A stretch of 64,000 nucleotides of DNA from Serratia proteamaculans_D (GCF_049959315.1 NZ_CP188201.1), one strand, 5' to 3'. Counted from the first letter of the stretch, positions 37,140 to 47,083 are shown. Made by a program: numbers and translations. Notes: generated from the letters alone by a model not told the origin.

Positions 37140-38165
37140 CTAATCCCAGCTCAGAACCACTTTGCCGGACTGGCCGGAACGCATGGCGTCAAAGCCCTGC
37201 TGGAACTGGTCGATTGCGAAACGGTGGGTGATGATAGGCGTCAGATCCAAACCAGACTGGATCAATGCGGCCATCTTGTACCAGGTCTCAAACATTTCAC
37301 GGCCGTAAATCCCTTTGATAAACAGCCCTTTGAAGATCACCTGATTCCAGTCGATCGACATATCCGACGGGGGAATACCCAGCATGGCAATGCGCCCACC
37401 GTGGTTCATCGCATTGAGCAAGGTACGGAACGCCGGTGGCGCGCCGGACATTTCCAACCCGACGTCAAAGCCTTCGGTCATGCCCAGCTCGGCCATCACA
37501 TCATTCAGGTTTTCTTTGCTGACGTTTACCGCTCGGGTCACGCCCATTTTGCGCGCCAAATCCAGGCGGTATTCGTTAACGTCGGTGATCACTACATGGC
37601 GGGCACCAACGTGCTTGCACACCGCCGCCGCCATGATGCCGATCGGCCCGGCACCGGATACCAGAACATCTTCACCAACCAGATCAAACGACAGCGCGGT
37701 GTGCACCGCATTGCCGAACGGATCGAAGATAGACGCCAGCTCATCGGAAATATTGTCCGGGATTTTGAAGGCGTTAAACGCCGGGATCACCAGATATTCG
37801 GCAAACGAGCCTGGGCGGTTCACGCCCACGCCAGTGGTATTGCGGCACAGGTGCGTGCGGCCACCACGGCAGTTACGGCAATGGCCGCAGGTGATATGGC
37901 CTTCGCCGGAAACGCGGTCACCAACGGTGAAACCTTTGACTTCCTGACCGATAGCAACCACTTCACCGACATACTCATGGCCGACCACCATAGGGACCGG
38001 GATGGTTTTCTGTGACCATTCATCCCAGTTATAAATATGAACATCGGTACCGCAGATCGCAGTTTTACGGATTTTAATCATGATGTCGTTATGGCCCAGC
38101 TCCGGCTGAGGCACATCAGTCATCCAAATCCCTTCTTCCGCTTTCAGTTTTGACAATGCTTTCAT
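37140..38165 (-). CDS. tdh: L-threonine 3-dehydrogenase
   Basis: A 341-residue zinc-dependent medium-chain dehydrogenase oxidising threonine to 2-amino-3-oxobutyrate. The catalytic-zinc segment CGTDVHIYNWDEW (about 38-50), GHEYVGEVV, the four-cysteine structural zinc loop (CGHCRNCRGGRTHLC) and the NAD-binding GAGPIGIMAA are visible. It is downstream of kbl by 9 bp; the kbl-tdh operon of E. coli is repressed by Lrp and induced by leucine. Confidence 0.98.
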   Translation of the reverse strand: MKALSKLKAEEGIWMTDVPQPELGHNDIMIKIRKTAICGTDVHIYNWDEWSQKTIPVPMVVGHEYVGEVVAIGQEVKGFTVGDRVSGEGHITCGHCRNCRGGRTHLCRNTTGVGVNRPGSFAEYLVIPAFNAFKIPDNISDELASIFDPFGNAVHTALSFDLVGEDVLVSGAGPIGIMAAAVCKHVGARHVVITDVNEYRLDLARKMGVTRAVNVSKENLNDVMAELGMTEGFDVGLEMSGAPPAFRTLLNAMNHGGRIAMLGIPPSDMSIDWNQVIFKGLFIKGIYGREMFETWYKMAALIQSGLDLTPIITHRFAIDQFQQGFDAMRSGQSGKVVLSWD

Positions 38166-38174
38166 GGTTTTACC

Positions 38175-39371
38175 TTATGCAATAACGCCAAGATCCTTAC
38201 CGATACGAATGAACGCCGCAATCGCACGTTCAATTTGCTCCGGGGTGTGATCGGCGGACATCTGGGTGCGGATGCGCGCCTGGCCTTTCGGCACCACCGG
38301 ATAGAAGAAACCCGTTACATAGATGCCTTCCTTGAGCAACGCATTGGCGAATTCCTGCGCCAGTTTTGCTTCACCCAACATCACCGGGATGATGGCGTGA
38401 TCTGCCCCGGCCAGCGTAAAGCCTGCCGCGGTCATTTTTTCACGGAACAGGCTGGCATTGGCCCACAGGCGGTCGCGCAATGCGTCACCCTGCTCCAGCA
38501 GTTCCAGAACTTTAATCGAAGCGGCAACGATCGCCGGTGCCAACGAGTTAGAGAACAGATAGGGGCGCGAACGCTGACGCAGCCACTCCACCACTTCTTT
38601 CTTCGCTGCGGTATAACCGCCGGAAGCGCCGCCCAATGCCTTGCCCAGGGTGCCGGTAATGATGTCGACGCGCCCCATGACTTCACAATATTCGTGAGTG
38701 CCGCGCCCGTTGGCCCCGACAAAACCGACCGCGTGGGAGTCATCGACCATCACCAGCGCCTGATATTGGTCCGCCAGGTCACACACCCCTTTCAGGTTGG
38801 CGATCACGCCGTCCATTGAGAACACGCCGTCGGTGGCGATCATAATGTGGCGTGCGCCGTCGGCTTTCGCCTGCTCAAGCTGCGCGGCCAGTTCGGTCAT
38901 ATCGTTGTTGGCGTAGCGGTAGCGCTTCGCCTTGCACAGGCGGACGCCGTCAATGATTGACGCATGATTCAATGCATCGGAGATAATTGCGTCTTCCGGA
39001 CCCAGCAGGGTTTCGAACAGCCCGCCGTTGGCATCAAAGCAGGAGGAATACAGAATGGCGTCTTCCATGCCGAGAAAATCGGCCAGCTTTTGTTCCAACT
39101 GTTTATGGCTGTCCTGGGTGCCGCAGATAAAGCGCACCGACGCCATGCCGAAACCATGGCTGTCCATACCGACCTTGGCTGCAGCAATCATTGCCGGGTG
39201 GTTGGCGAGGCCAAGATAGTTGTTGGCACAGAAGTTGATCACATGGCGGCCGTCAGCAACGGCAATATCCGCCTGCTGAGCGCTGGTGATGATGCGTTCT
39301 TCTTTGAACAAACCTTCGCTGCGGGTGGTCTCAAGTTGTTGTTCCAACTGCTGATAAAAAGACGCGGACAT
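38175..39371 (-). CDS. kbl: Glycine C-acetyltransferase (2-amino-3-ketobutyrate CoA ligase)
   Basis: A 398-residue PLP enzyme of the alpha-oxoamine synthase family that cleaves 2-amino-3-oxobutyrate with CoA to glycine and acetyl-CoA. The PLP lysine lies in TGTLGKALGGASGGY (about 240-254), and DDSHAVGFVGANGRG is conserved. It is the first gene of the kbl-tdh operon and divergent from hldD. Confidence 0.98.
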   Translation of the reverse strand: MSASFYQQLEQQLETTRSEGLFKEERIITSAQQADIAVADGRHVINFCANNYLGLANHPAMIAAAKVGMDSHGFGMASVRFICGTQDSHKQLEQKLADFLGMEDAILYSSCFDANGGLFETLLGPEDAIISDALNHASIIDGVRLCKAKRYRYANNDMTELAAQLEQAKADGARHIMIATDGVFSMDGVIANLKGVCDLADQYQALVMVDDSHAVGFVGANGRGTHEYCEVMGRVDIITGTLGKALGGASGGYTAAKKEVVEWLRQRSRPYLFSNSLAPAIVAASIKVLELLEQGDALRDRLWANASLFREKMTAAGFTLAGADHAIIPVMLGEAKLAQEFANALLKEGIYVTGFFYPVVPKGQARIRTQMSADHTPEQIERAIAAFIRIGKDLGVIA

Positions 39372-39567
39372 TCGGTTATCTCCAGGATGGGTCTGTTTTC
39401 AACATATTTTACTGATTTGTAACCAAACTGACGAGAATCTGTGGGAGAGAATATGAAAATTGCAGCAGATATCACGGCAAAGTGCTGCGGTACTCGACAT
39501 CGCGGGATATTCGGAGCCCGTCCGATGTTTGCGGCGACATGAAATGCTATTATAAGCGACATTGTGT

Positions 39568-39586
39568 GTGGGACAGCCTGTCCCAC
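39568..39586. promoter_or_regulatory. Hyphenated palindrome in the hldD leader
   Basis: GTGGGACAG-C-CTGTCCCAC is a perfect 9-bp inverted repeat around one C, about 26 bp before the hldD ATG and just after a TATTATAAG -10-like element (39548-39556). It could be an operator or a 5' mRNA hairpin. Confidence 0.55.
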
Positions 39587-39611
39587 CGGGCAGAATAACA
39601 GGGGTAACCCA

Positions 39612-40541
39612 ATGATTATCGTCACTGGTGGCGCCGGCATGATCGGCAGCAATATTATTAAAGCGCTCAATGACACAGGGTATCGCGATATCCTGGTGGT
39701 AGATAACCTGAAAGACGGCACCAAATTCGCCAACCTGGTTGATCTCGATATCGCCGACTATATCGATAAAGAAGATTTCATCGCCAATATCATCGCCGGT
39801 GACGATCTGGGCGAAATCGACGCCATCTTCCATGAGGGCGCCTGCTCTTCCACCACCGAGTGGGACGGCAAGTACATGATGGACAATAACTATCAGTACT
39901 CCAAAGACCTGCTGCACTACTGCCTGGATCGTGAGATCCCGTTCCTGTATGCCTCGTCTGCCGCTACCTACGGCGGCCGCGAAGAATTTATCGAAGAACG
40001 CCAATTTGAAGCCCCACTGAACGTCTACGGCTACTCCAAATTCCTATTCGACCAATATGTCCGCGAAATTCTGCCACAGGCGGAGTCGCAGATTTGCGGC
40101 TTCCGTTACTTCAACGTTTATGGCCCACGCGAAGGTCACAAAGGCAGCATGGCCAGCGTGGCGTTCCACCTGAATGGTCAAATCAACCGCGGCGAAAGCC
40201 CAAAACTGTTCGACGGTAGCCAGGACTTCAAACGTGACTTCATCTACGTCGGCGACGTGGCGGCAGTAAACCTGTGGTTCTTGAAAAGCGGCGTGTCCGG
40301 CATCTTCAACTGCGGCACCGGCCGTGCGGAAACCTTCCAGGCGGTAGCCGATGCCGTAGTCGACTTCCACCAAAAAGGTGCGGTAGAAAACATCCCGTTC
40401 CCGGAAAAGCTGAAGGGCCGCTACCAGGCGTTTACCCAGGCCGATCTGACCAAGCTGCGCGCTGCCGGCTATGACGCACCGTTCAAAACGGTCGCCGAAG
40501 GCGTGAAAGAGTACATGGCCTGGTTAAACCGCACCGCTTAA
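39612..40541 (+). CDS. hldD: ADP-L-glycero-D-manno-heptose 6-epimerase
   Basis: A 309-residue short-chain dehydrogenase-type epimerase (RfaD/GmhD/WaaD) completing the ADP-heptose donor for LPS inner core. The NADP-binding TGGAGMIGSNI (about 5-15) and the catalytic YGYSK motif (about 140-144) are present. ATG 39612 follows GGGGTAA; the in-frame earlier start has no support. waaF and waaC follow on the same strand. Confidence 0.98.
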   Translation: MIIVTGGAGMIGSNIIKALNDTGYRDILVVDNLKDGTKFANLVDLDIADYIDKEDFIANIIAGDDLGEIDAIFHEGACSSTTEWDGKYMMDNNYQYSKDLLHYCLDREIPFLYASSAATYGGREEFIEERQFEAPLNVYGYSKFLFDQYVREILPQAESQICGFRYFNVYGPREGHKGSMASVAFHLNGQINRGESPKLFDGSQDFKRDFIYVGDVAAVNLWFLKSGVSGIFNCGTGRAETFQAVADAVVDFHQKGAVENIPFPEKLKGRYQAFTQADLTKLRAAGYDAPFKTVAEGVKEYMAWLNRTA

Positions 40542-40564
40542 GCTGAAGGGATTTGACGTAGGGT

Positions 40565-41611
40565 ATGAAAATACTGGTTATCGGCCCTTCTTGGGTTGGC
40601 GATATGATGATGTCGCAAAGTTTCTACCGCACCCTGAAGGCCGAGCACCCGACGGCAGAAATTGATGTGATGGCGCCGGCCTGGTGCCGTCCATTACTGG
40701 CACGTATGCCAGAGGTCAATCAGGCCCTTTCGATGCCATTAGGCCACGGTGCGCTGGCGCTCGGTGAGCGTCGACGACTGGGGCATGCCCTGCGAGCCAA
40801 CGGCTACGATCGCGCCTATGTACTGCCAAACTCATTCAAATCCGCGCTGGTGCCATTTTTTGCCAAGGTGCCGCAACGCACCGGCTGGCGCGGAGAAGTG
40901 CGCTATGGCCTGCTGAATGATATTCGCTTGCTGGACAAAGCCGCCTTTCCACTGATGGTGCAGCGTTACGTGGCGCTGGCCTACGATAAACAACGCATTC
41001 AAAGCGCCGCAGATCTGCCGCAGCCACTGCTGTGGCCGCAACTGCAGGTCAGCGACGAAGAGATTGCCGAAACCACCGCCGCCTTCAATCTGACCGATCA
41101 CCGACCGATTATCGGCTTTTGCCCAGGCGCCGAATTTGGCCCGGCCAAACGCTGGCCGCACTATCACTACGCCGCACTGGCGCAGAAGCTGATTGACCAG
41201 GGTTATCAAATTGCCCTGTTTGGCTCCGCCAAAGATAATGAAGCCGGTGAGCAGATACGGGCCGCGCTGGATGATGACTCCCGCGGTTTTTGCATGAATC
41301 TGGCTGGAGAAACCCAGCTTGAGCAAGCGGTGATCCTGCTGGCTTCCTGTTCGGCCGTGGTCAGTAACGACTCCGGCCTGATGCACGTTGCAGCCGCGTT
41401 GAATAAGCCGCTGATTGCCTTGTACGGCCCAAGCAGCCCGGACTTTACACCGCCACTGTCCGACAAGGCCAAAGTGATCCGCTTAATCAGTGGTTACCAT
41501 AAGATACGCAAAGGCGATGCCGACCAGGGTTATCATCAGAGCCTGATCGATATTCAGCCACAGCAGGTGTTGGACGCGCTGACGCCGTTACTTGCCGCCA
41601 GCGAGGAATAA
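40565..41611 (+). CDS. waaF: ADP-heptose:LPS heptosyltransferase II
   Basis: A 348-residue GT9 enzyme adding the second heptose to the inner core on the cytoplasmic face. It starts MKILVIGPSWVGDMMMSQS and has the donor-site motif SNDSGLMHVAAALNKPLIALYG near residues 260-280. Order hldD-waaF-waaC is the conserved enterobacterial arrangement; waaC begins 2 bp after the stop. Confidence 0.98.
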   Translation: MKILVIGPSWVGDMMMSQSFYRTLKAEHPTAEIDVMAPAWCRPLLARMPEVNQALSMPLGHGALALGERRRLGHALRANGYDRAYVLPNSFKSALVPFFAKVPQRTGWRGEVRYGLLNDIRLLDKAAFPLMVQRYVALAYDKQRIQSAADLPQPLLWPQLQVSDEEIAETTAAFNLTDHRPIIGFCPGAEFGPAKRWPHYHYAALAQKLIDQGYQIALFGSAKDNEAGEQIRAALDDDSRGFCMNLAGETQLEQAVILLASCSAVVSNDSGLMHVAAALNKPLIALYGPSSPDFTPPLSDKAKVIRLISGYHKIRKGDADQGYHQSLIDIQPQQVLDALTPLLAASEE

Positions 41612-41613
41612 AC

Positions 41614-42579
41614 ATGCAGGTGTTGATTGTAAAAACCTCCTCCATGGGGGATGTGCTCCATACGCTGCCGGCACTGACCGACGCCATGCGGGCTATTCCC
41701 GGCATCCGCTTTGACTGGGTGGTAGAGGAAGGTTTCAGCCAGATTCCCACCTGGCACCCGGCAGTAGACCGTGTGATCCCGGTAGCGATCCGCCGTTGGC
41801 GCAAAAACTGGTTCGGCAGCGAAACTCGCCAGCAACGCTGCGACTTTAAACGTGTGGTGCAGGAACGTGACTACGATGTCGTGATCGACGCACAGGGGCT
41901 AATCAAAAGCTCCGCGCTGATCACTCGCATCGCCAAAGGCAGCAAGCACGGCCAGGACAGCAAAAGTGCCCGTGAGCCTTTCGCCAGTTGGTTTTATAAC
42001 CACCGTCATGAGATCGACAAAAAGCAACATGCCGTAGAACGCACACGTGAACTGTTCGCCAAAAGCCTGGGCTATGACAAGCCGGACAGCTACGGTGATT
42101 ACGCCATTGCGGCCCGCTTTCTCAACCATCCACCGGCCGACGCCGGACAGTATCTGGTGTTTTTGCACGCCACCACCCGCGATGACAAGCACTGGCCGGA
42201 AGCTCATTGGCGCGATCTGATTGCATTAACCGCACCGAGCGGATTAAAGATTAAACTGCCATGGGGTGCAGAGCACGAACGCCAGCGCGCGCTGCGTCTG
42301 GCGGAAGGCTTTCCGCACGTAGAAGTGTTGCCAAAACTCAGTTTGCAACAGGTTGCCGAAGTCCTGGCAGGAGCGAAAGCCGTTGTCTCGGTTGATACCG
42401 GCCTCAGCCACTTGACCGCCGCGCTCGACAGACCGAATATCACGCTGTTCGGCCCTACCGATCCAGGCTTGATCGGTGGCTATGGTCAGAATCAACACTC
42501 ATTGATTTCCCCAGAAAAAAGCATGGCAACCCTCACCGCCGACGCAGTCTGGGCAGAGTTGCAAAAGGTTATTGAATGA
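41614..42579 (+). CDS. waaC: ADP-heptose:LPS heptosyltransferase I
   Basis: A 321-residue GT9 enzyme adding the first heptose to Kdo2-lipid A. It starts MQVLIVKTSSMGDVLHTLPAL and has the donor-site motif SVDTGLSHLTAALDRPNITLFG. The following GT4 gene starts within its stop codon (ATGA overlap), indicating one operon hldD-waaF-waaC-GT4-waaL-GT2. Confidence 0.98.
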   Translation: MQVLIVKTSSMGDVLHTLPALTDAMRAIPGIRFDWVVEEGFSQIPTWHPAVDRVIPVAIRRWRKNWFGSETRQQRCDFKRVVQERDYDVVIDAQGLIKSSALITRIAKGSKHGQDSKSAREPFASWFYNHRHEIDKKQHAVERTRELFAKSLGYDKPDSYGDYAIAARFLNHPPADAGQYLVFLHATTRDDKHWPEAHWRDLIALTAPSGLKIKLPWGAEHERQRALRLAEGFPHVEVLPKLSLQQVAEVLAGAKAVVSVDTGLSHLTAALDRPNITLFGPTDPGLIGGYGQNQHSLISPEKSMATLTADAVWAELQKVIE

Positions 42580-43745
42580 AAAAACTGCATGTTATCAATT
42601 TGGGGAAAATGGGGGGCGTTGAACGCCTGTTCCTGCAGTATATCAACGACACCAGCGACGGCAGCAATGAGGTGATTTGCATCAGCAGTGAAGTCGGCGA
42701 AGAAATACGTCGGCAAATGCCTGGCCAGAAAGTGACCTTTGCAAATCGACTGTTCAACGCGCTACCCCTGCGCTGCCCGCAGTTTTTGCGTAAATACCTG
42801 CTGAAAAGAAAAATCGAGCGGGCCAACGCCGACGTGGTGATCGTTTGGGACCTGATTCCGGGCCTGGCTGGAAAACCTAAACGCGGCAAGCTGGTGTATT
42901 ACGATCACGGCTGTTCATGGCGCTATCCGAAAAACCACAAGACATTGCGTTTTCTGGCGATGTTGGACGGTTGCATCTCTGCGTCCTACGCCTCAAAACG
43001 GGTTATGGCACTACGGTTTAACCTGCCCTGCCCTAATCACGTGGTGATAAATCGACTGAAGACGCCCTCGGGCATCAGCGATAGTCTGAAACCGCTCAGT
43101 AAACCTGTCAGGATCGGCACGGCATCACGCCTGGTGAGCCTGAAAGGCATTAGTGTTTCGTTGCTGATGATGCAGGAGTTGCTGCGTCGTGGGCATGACG
43201 TGACACTGGAAATCGCTGGCAAGGGCCCGGATCGAGCAGCATTTGAAGCCCTGGCCGAGAAACTTGGGCTGGGTGATAAAGTCACTTTCAGCGGCTTTCA
43301 GGATAACGTGGCCGACTTCTTTAACCGTATACATATTTATATGAGTACGCCGATCACCGAGCCCTTCGGCTTATCCTGCATGGAATCGTTATATTTCGGC
43401 GTACCGGTGATTTTCCCGCAGGTCGATGGCCAGCCCGAGGTGATTCAAGACGGACAATGCGGTATTGGCCTGTCCCCCTCGGTGGCGATTGAAGAACATC
43501 AACGCCTGACCGGCATCCTGGTGGACTTCCCACACGATGTCTACAATCCGGTTAGCGATACCCTGGTAACGCCGAAACTGCTGTCACACCTTGAGTGTGC
43601 GGATGCGGTAGAAAGGCTGATGGTGCCGGAAACCTATCAAAATATGAGTCAAAATGCGCAACGTTACCCGGCCGAACATTTCAGCTATACCCTGTTCAAA
43701 TCCGAGTTTGAAGATGCGATGAAATCATTTCTTGTCCAACCGTAA
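42576..43745 (+). CDS. Family 4 glycosyltransferase of LPS core
   Basis: A 389-residue retaining (GT-B) transferase. The start MKKLHVINLGKMGGVERL, the central IGTASRLVSLKGISVSLLMM and the C-terminal EPFGLSCMESLYFGVPVIFP segment (about 262-281, with the E-x7-E motif) define GT4. It overlaps waaC by four bases and precedes the ligase gene, so it probably adds an outer-core sugar. Acceptor and sugar cannot be told from sequence. Composition is close to the flanking chromosome, unlike the next gene. Confidence 0.85.
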   Translation: MKKLHVINLGKMGGVERLFLQYINDTSDGSNEVICISSEVGEEIRRQMPGQKVTFANRLFNALPLRCPQFLRKYLLKRKIERANADVVIVWDLIPGLAGKPKRGKLVYYDHGCSWRYPKNHKTLRFLAMLDGCISASYASKRVMALRFNLPCPNHVVINRLKTPSGISDSLKPLSKPVRIGTASRLVSLKGISVSLLMMQELLRRGHDVTLEIAGKGPDRAAFEALAEKLGLGDKVTFSGFQDNVADFFNRIHIYMSTPITEPFGLSCMESLYFGVPVIFPQVDGQPEVIQDGQCGIGLSPSVAIEEHQRLTGILVDFPHDVYNPVSDTLVTPKLLSHLECADAVERLMVPETYQNMSQNAQRYPAEHFSYTLFKSEFEDAMKSFLVQP

Positions 43746-43767
43746 TGTGAGCCGGAAACCAAGACCC

Positions 43768-45000
43768 ATGCTACTAAAAGATACAATACCCCATCCCGCG
43801 TTCAGCTATCTCATTTTCTTGGGCTGCGCCATTGCATTCTGTACAACGCCATTCAACTTGCATACTGGAAGAGATATATTTTACATATCCAGCTACATTT
43901 CTTTTATTGCACTTGTTTTTAATTTTAAATATTATACTAAATGCTATAAAAAATTAATTCTTCCGCTGATTTTTTTTGCAGTTGGCATGGCTAGTGTACT
44001 CTGGGTTTCATATTTCAAACAGCCAGGCGACTACATAGACATATACCGTTCGTATACATCATCTGGTAAACTACAAATTGCCACTGCATTTATACTTTTA
44101 ATTGCTATAAATGAACGCTTAGACTTTAAAAAACACCTAACGGGTATCGTCATTCTCTGTGGCATAGCAGTGAACTCATATGCCATTTATCAAGGGGCAT
44201 GGCTAAAAATAGATCGTTCAGAACTTAATTTTGATCGTGCCACTGCCGCCGCGTATATCATTACCGCAGTCAATCTGGTAGTAATGTATACGATTCTTAC
44301 TCTGAAAAACAGATATCGTCTATACATATATTCCTTCGCATTCTTGCTGACCTTATCTTCAATTATTTTAACAGGGACTCGCTCCGCGATAATAGCTTAT
44401 CCAATAATCCTTGCAGCCTCAATTTTTTTGAGCAATGATTTTATTTCATCAAAAAACAAAACAAAACTATTATTAAGTTTATTGGCTATTTTTAGCCTTT
44501 GCGGTTTGATTTTTAAAAGCGAAATCGAACAACGCTTAGAGGCTTTCCAAACAGACTTGCAACTCGCATCTCAGCCTGAAAGAGAAAACTCTATAATATC
44601 AAGAGTTTCCATGCAAAAGGCTGGGGCGTACGCCGGTATCTCTGCCCCGTTAGGACAATCTGCCGAGCAACGAGGAAAGGAAATTAAAGCATTGGTCGAA
44701 CAATATCCTATGCTTGCCGGTGTATTGCCTTACTTAACCGTTCATATGCACAACGAAATTATTGAAACCTTTTCAATAAAGGGGGTTTGGGGTGTTGCGC
44801 TGTTATTAGCTTTATACATCGGTCTATTATATTATTCGCTTGTGGTCAGCCGCAATCCTATGCTTTTTTCAGTGGCTATTGCTCTTTTTATCTATGGCTG
44901 CAGCGATGTTATATTTTTCAGTAGTGAGGTTACAATTTCTTTCTGTCTTGCAATCATCCTTAGTATACTTATTGTAAAAAAAACGATAACAAAGGAATAG
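43768..45000 (+). CDS. waaL: O-antigen ligase (WaaL-like) membrane protein
   Basis: A 410-residue polytopic protein with about ten to twelve hydrophobic segments and a large loop around residues 255-335 containing ISRVSMQKAG and HMHNEIIETFSIKGVWGV, the Wzy_C/ligase signature. It would join O-antigen to lipid A-core on the periplasmic face. The DNA is strikingly AT-rich with many ATA, TTA and AGA codons, unlike its neighbours. ATG 43768 follows GGAAACC; GTG 43747 or TTG 43732 are possible. O-antigen polymerase is an alternative, but the position after waaC favours ligase. Confidence 0.75.
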   Translation: MLLKDTIPHPAFSYLIFLGCAIAFCTTPFNLHTGRDIFYISSYISFIALVFNFKYYTKCYKKLILPLIFFAVGMASVLWVSYFKQPGDYIDIYRSYTSSGKLQIATAFILLIAINERLDFKKHLTGIVILCGIAVNSYAIYQGAWLKIDRSELNFDRATAAAYIITAVNLVVMYTILTLKNRYRLYIYSFAFLLTLSSIILTGTRSAIIAYPIILAASIFLSNDFISSKNKTKLLLSLLAIFSLCGLIFKSEIEQRLEAFQTDLQLASQPERENSIISRVSMQKAGAYAGISAPLGQSAEQRGKEIKALVEQYPMLAGVLPYLTVHMHNEIIETFSIKGVWGVALLLALYIGLLYYSLVVSRNPMLFSVAIALFIYGCSDVIFFSSEVTISFCLAIILSILIVKKTITKE

Positions 45001-45004
45001 GATT

Positions 45005-45982
45005 ATGACATCACAGTCTTATTTGCTTAGCATTATCATTACATTATACAATAATGATAACCTCATTATCACCTGTTTGCAGTCCTTACTTCCTCAGGTG
45101 GACAATGATATTGAGGTTATCATTATAAATGATGGCTCCACTGATAGCTCTGAAGAGAAAGTTCTGAATTACATTGAGGGTCATGATAATTTCAAACTCA
45201 TCTCACAAGAGAATCATGGCGTCGCACATGCCAAAAACACCGGGCTGCAGAATGTCCAGGGTAAATACGTCACCTTTATTGACAGCGATGATTTAGTTAG
45301 CCGTCAATACATTAATACGCTTCGCCCACTTTTACAGTCTGCTAAGTATGACCTGATTGATTTTCGTTATAAGAAATTTTGTACACAAGTCCCCGAAGAT
45401 AAACCCTTTGATGCACCCCATCACATTGACTATTGTATTGAGTCAAAAGGAATTCAAATCCTAACACCCGTATTCGAAAAGTCGCTATGGCATATGGTAA
45501 CCAGAGTGTATGCTCGTCATTTGTTGCAGGGAGAACGCCTTGAAAACGGTCGACGTTATGAAGACGTGATCTTCACCCCTTTCCTGTATTTCAAAACCCG
45601 GAAGATTGCCCATCTCGATCAGGTGCTTTATTTCTACCGTGACAATGGCCACGGGATCACCCGCAATGTCAAAGCCAAAGACATTGAAGATATGCTGTTT
45701 GCTATCAATAAAATGCTGCGCTATATCGACCAACATCCCGGTGATGAAGCGCTGCGGCAGTTGGCGGCCTTAATGCTCGCCAACTGTTTTTCTGAAATGA
45801 GGGGCATGTCGAAGGCGCTGTACGGGTACTATCACTATCAGGCGGAGGTGCTCCACACCCTTCGCCGGCTGGCTGGTGTATGCCGCAGTAGTGATGTACC
45901 GCGTAAAAAAATCCTGCAAATGCGCTACGCCCGCATAGACTCCTGGCTGTCAAAAATCCGCTGGCGAATGAAAAAGCGCTAA
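45005..45982 (+). CDS. Family 2 glycosyltransferase
   Basis: A 325-residue GT-A transferase. The N-terminal SIIITLYNNDNLIITCLQS, NDGSTDSS (about 43-50) and metal-binding DSDD (about 94-97) are canonical. It begins 4 bp after waaL, so belongs to that operon. The first 480 bp are AT-rich like waaL, and the rest has normal GC, so the gene spans a composition boundary near 45.5 kb. It converges with the next gene, overlapping its end by four bases. Sugar specificity unknown. Confidence 0.85.
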   Translation: MTSQSYLLSIIITLYNNDNLIITCLQSLLPQVDNDIEVIIINDGSTDSSEEKVLNYIEGHDNFKLISQENHGVAHAKNTGLQNVQGKYVTFIDSDDLVSRQYINTLRPLLQSAKYDLIDFRYKKFCTQVPEDKPFDAPHHIDYCIESKGIQILTPVFEKSLWHMVTRVYARHLLQGERLENGRRYEDVIFTPFLYFKTRKIAHLDQVLYFYRDNGHGITRNVKAKDIEDMLFAINKMLRYIDQHPGDEALRQLAALMLANCFSEMRGMSKALYGYYHYQAEVLHTLRRLAGVCRSSDVPRKKILQMRYARIDSWLSKIRWRMKKR

Positions 45983-47082
45983 ACGCGCGCTTTATCCAAC
46001 GACAGATGATCCACCACTTCGGCGTAAATACGCTGCGGCTGGATCACCCCCATCGGGCTTTCCGCCTCCAGTGGCATGGTATAGCCGGTGCGGGAAACCT
46101 GAATAATCCGATGAAGTTCCAGATCCTGAATCGGCCCGGTAGAACGTGAATCGGCGGTGACAAACAAACTGATGGTTTTAACCTTCAGCGCTACCGCCAG
46201 GTGCAGCGGCCCGGTATCGCCAGTGATCAACACATGGAAACTGTCGATCAGCGTCAATAATGCCTGCAGCCCCGTTTTTCCAATCCGATTGTCCACGCAT
46301 GCCCGGGTTTCAGGGCTGACCTGACTCAGGAATTGTTGCGCTTTGCCTTCATCAAAAGGCCCGCCAATCAACACTATGCGTACATTGGCCTGTTTGGCCA
46401 CCAGTTCGTCGGCCAGCCGGACAAAATGCGAGACCGGCCAGCAGCGTGACTCTGTAGAGGCCCCAAGCTGGAACCCAATCGTACAGTGCTCAGTGCTTTT
46501 GACACCTGGCTGGTAAGGCGCTGGAATTTCCATGGTGGGATCATCGCTACGACAGCCCAGAATTGAAATCAGCTCCAGTTTGCGGCGAATAAAGTGACCG
46601 TAGTAATGGAAAATATAGTTGGTCAGCCAGGGTTCAAGCCCGCAAATACCGGAGCTGTAGTTATCCCTGATAATATATTTAGCCCCGGATAAGACGGCGC
46701 TAATAATGTCATACGGCAGATGTGAATGCAGGATCAACGCCAAGTCAGGTTGATGCTCGCGCAATGATTTTAGCAATGGGCGCATGGTTTTGATTTTACT
46801 GTCCCAATACACCACCCGATCGTAATAGCGACCGTTCTCTACCAGTTCCTGGTTCTTTTTATGCACCACCAACGTAATGTGGGCGTCAGGGTAGCGCTCC
46901 CGCATCGCACGCAGCGCTGGCGTATTGAACATAAAGTCACCCAGCGCCGTGGTGGAATAGATAACGATATTGTCAAACTGCAGCCGACTGTCGAAAGTCG
47001 CCCTGTCCTGGAAACGACCGGACTTTGCGGTATAGCGTCGCAAAAACCAATCCGCGACCTTAATTTTCCATTTTTTCGACAT
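45979..47082 (-). CDS. Family 9 glycosyltransferase (heptosyltransferase-like)
   Basis: A 367-residue GT9 protein: Rossmann start FDNIVIYSTTALGDFMFNTPAL (about 36-57) and donor motif ITGDTGPLHLAVALKVKTISLF (about 285-306). A 35-residue basic N-terminal extension precedes the usual start. It lies 1 bp after wabN on the minus strand, so the two form an operon. It probably transfers a heptose to outer core, but the acceptor is unknown. Confidence 0.85.
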   Translation of the reverse strand: MSKKWKIKVADWFLRRYTAKSGRFQDRATFDSRLQFDNIVIYSTTALGDFMFNTPALRAMRERYPDAHITLVVHKKNQELVENGRYYDRVVYWDSKIKTMRPLLKSLREHQPDLALILHSHLPYDIISAVLSGAKYIIRDNYSSGICGLEPWLTNYIFHYYGHFIRRKLELISILGCRSDDPTMEIPAPYQPGVKSTEHCTIGFQLGASTESRCWPVSHFVRLADELVAKQANVRIVLIGGPFDEGKAQQFLSQVSPETRACVDNRIGKTGLQALLTLIDSFHVLITGDTGPLHLAVALKVKTISLFVTADSRSTGPIQDLELHRIIQVSRTGYTMPLEAESPMGVIQPQRIYAEVVDHLSLDKARV

Positions 47083-47083
47083 G

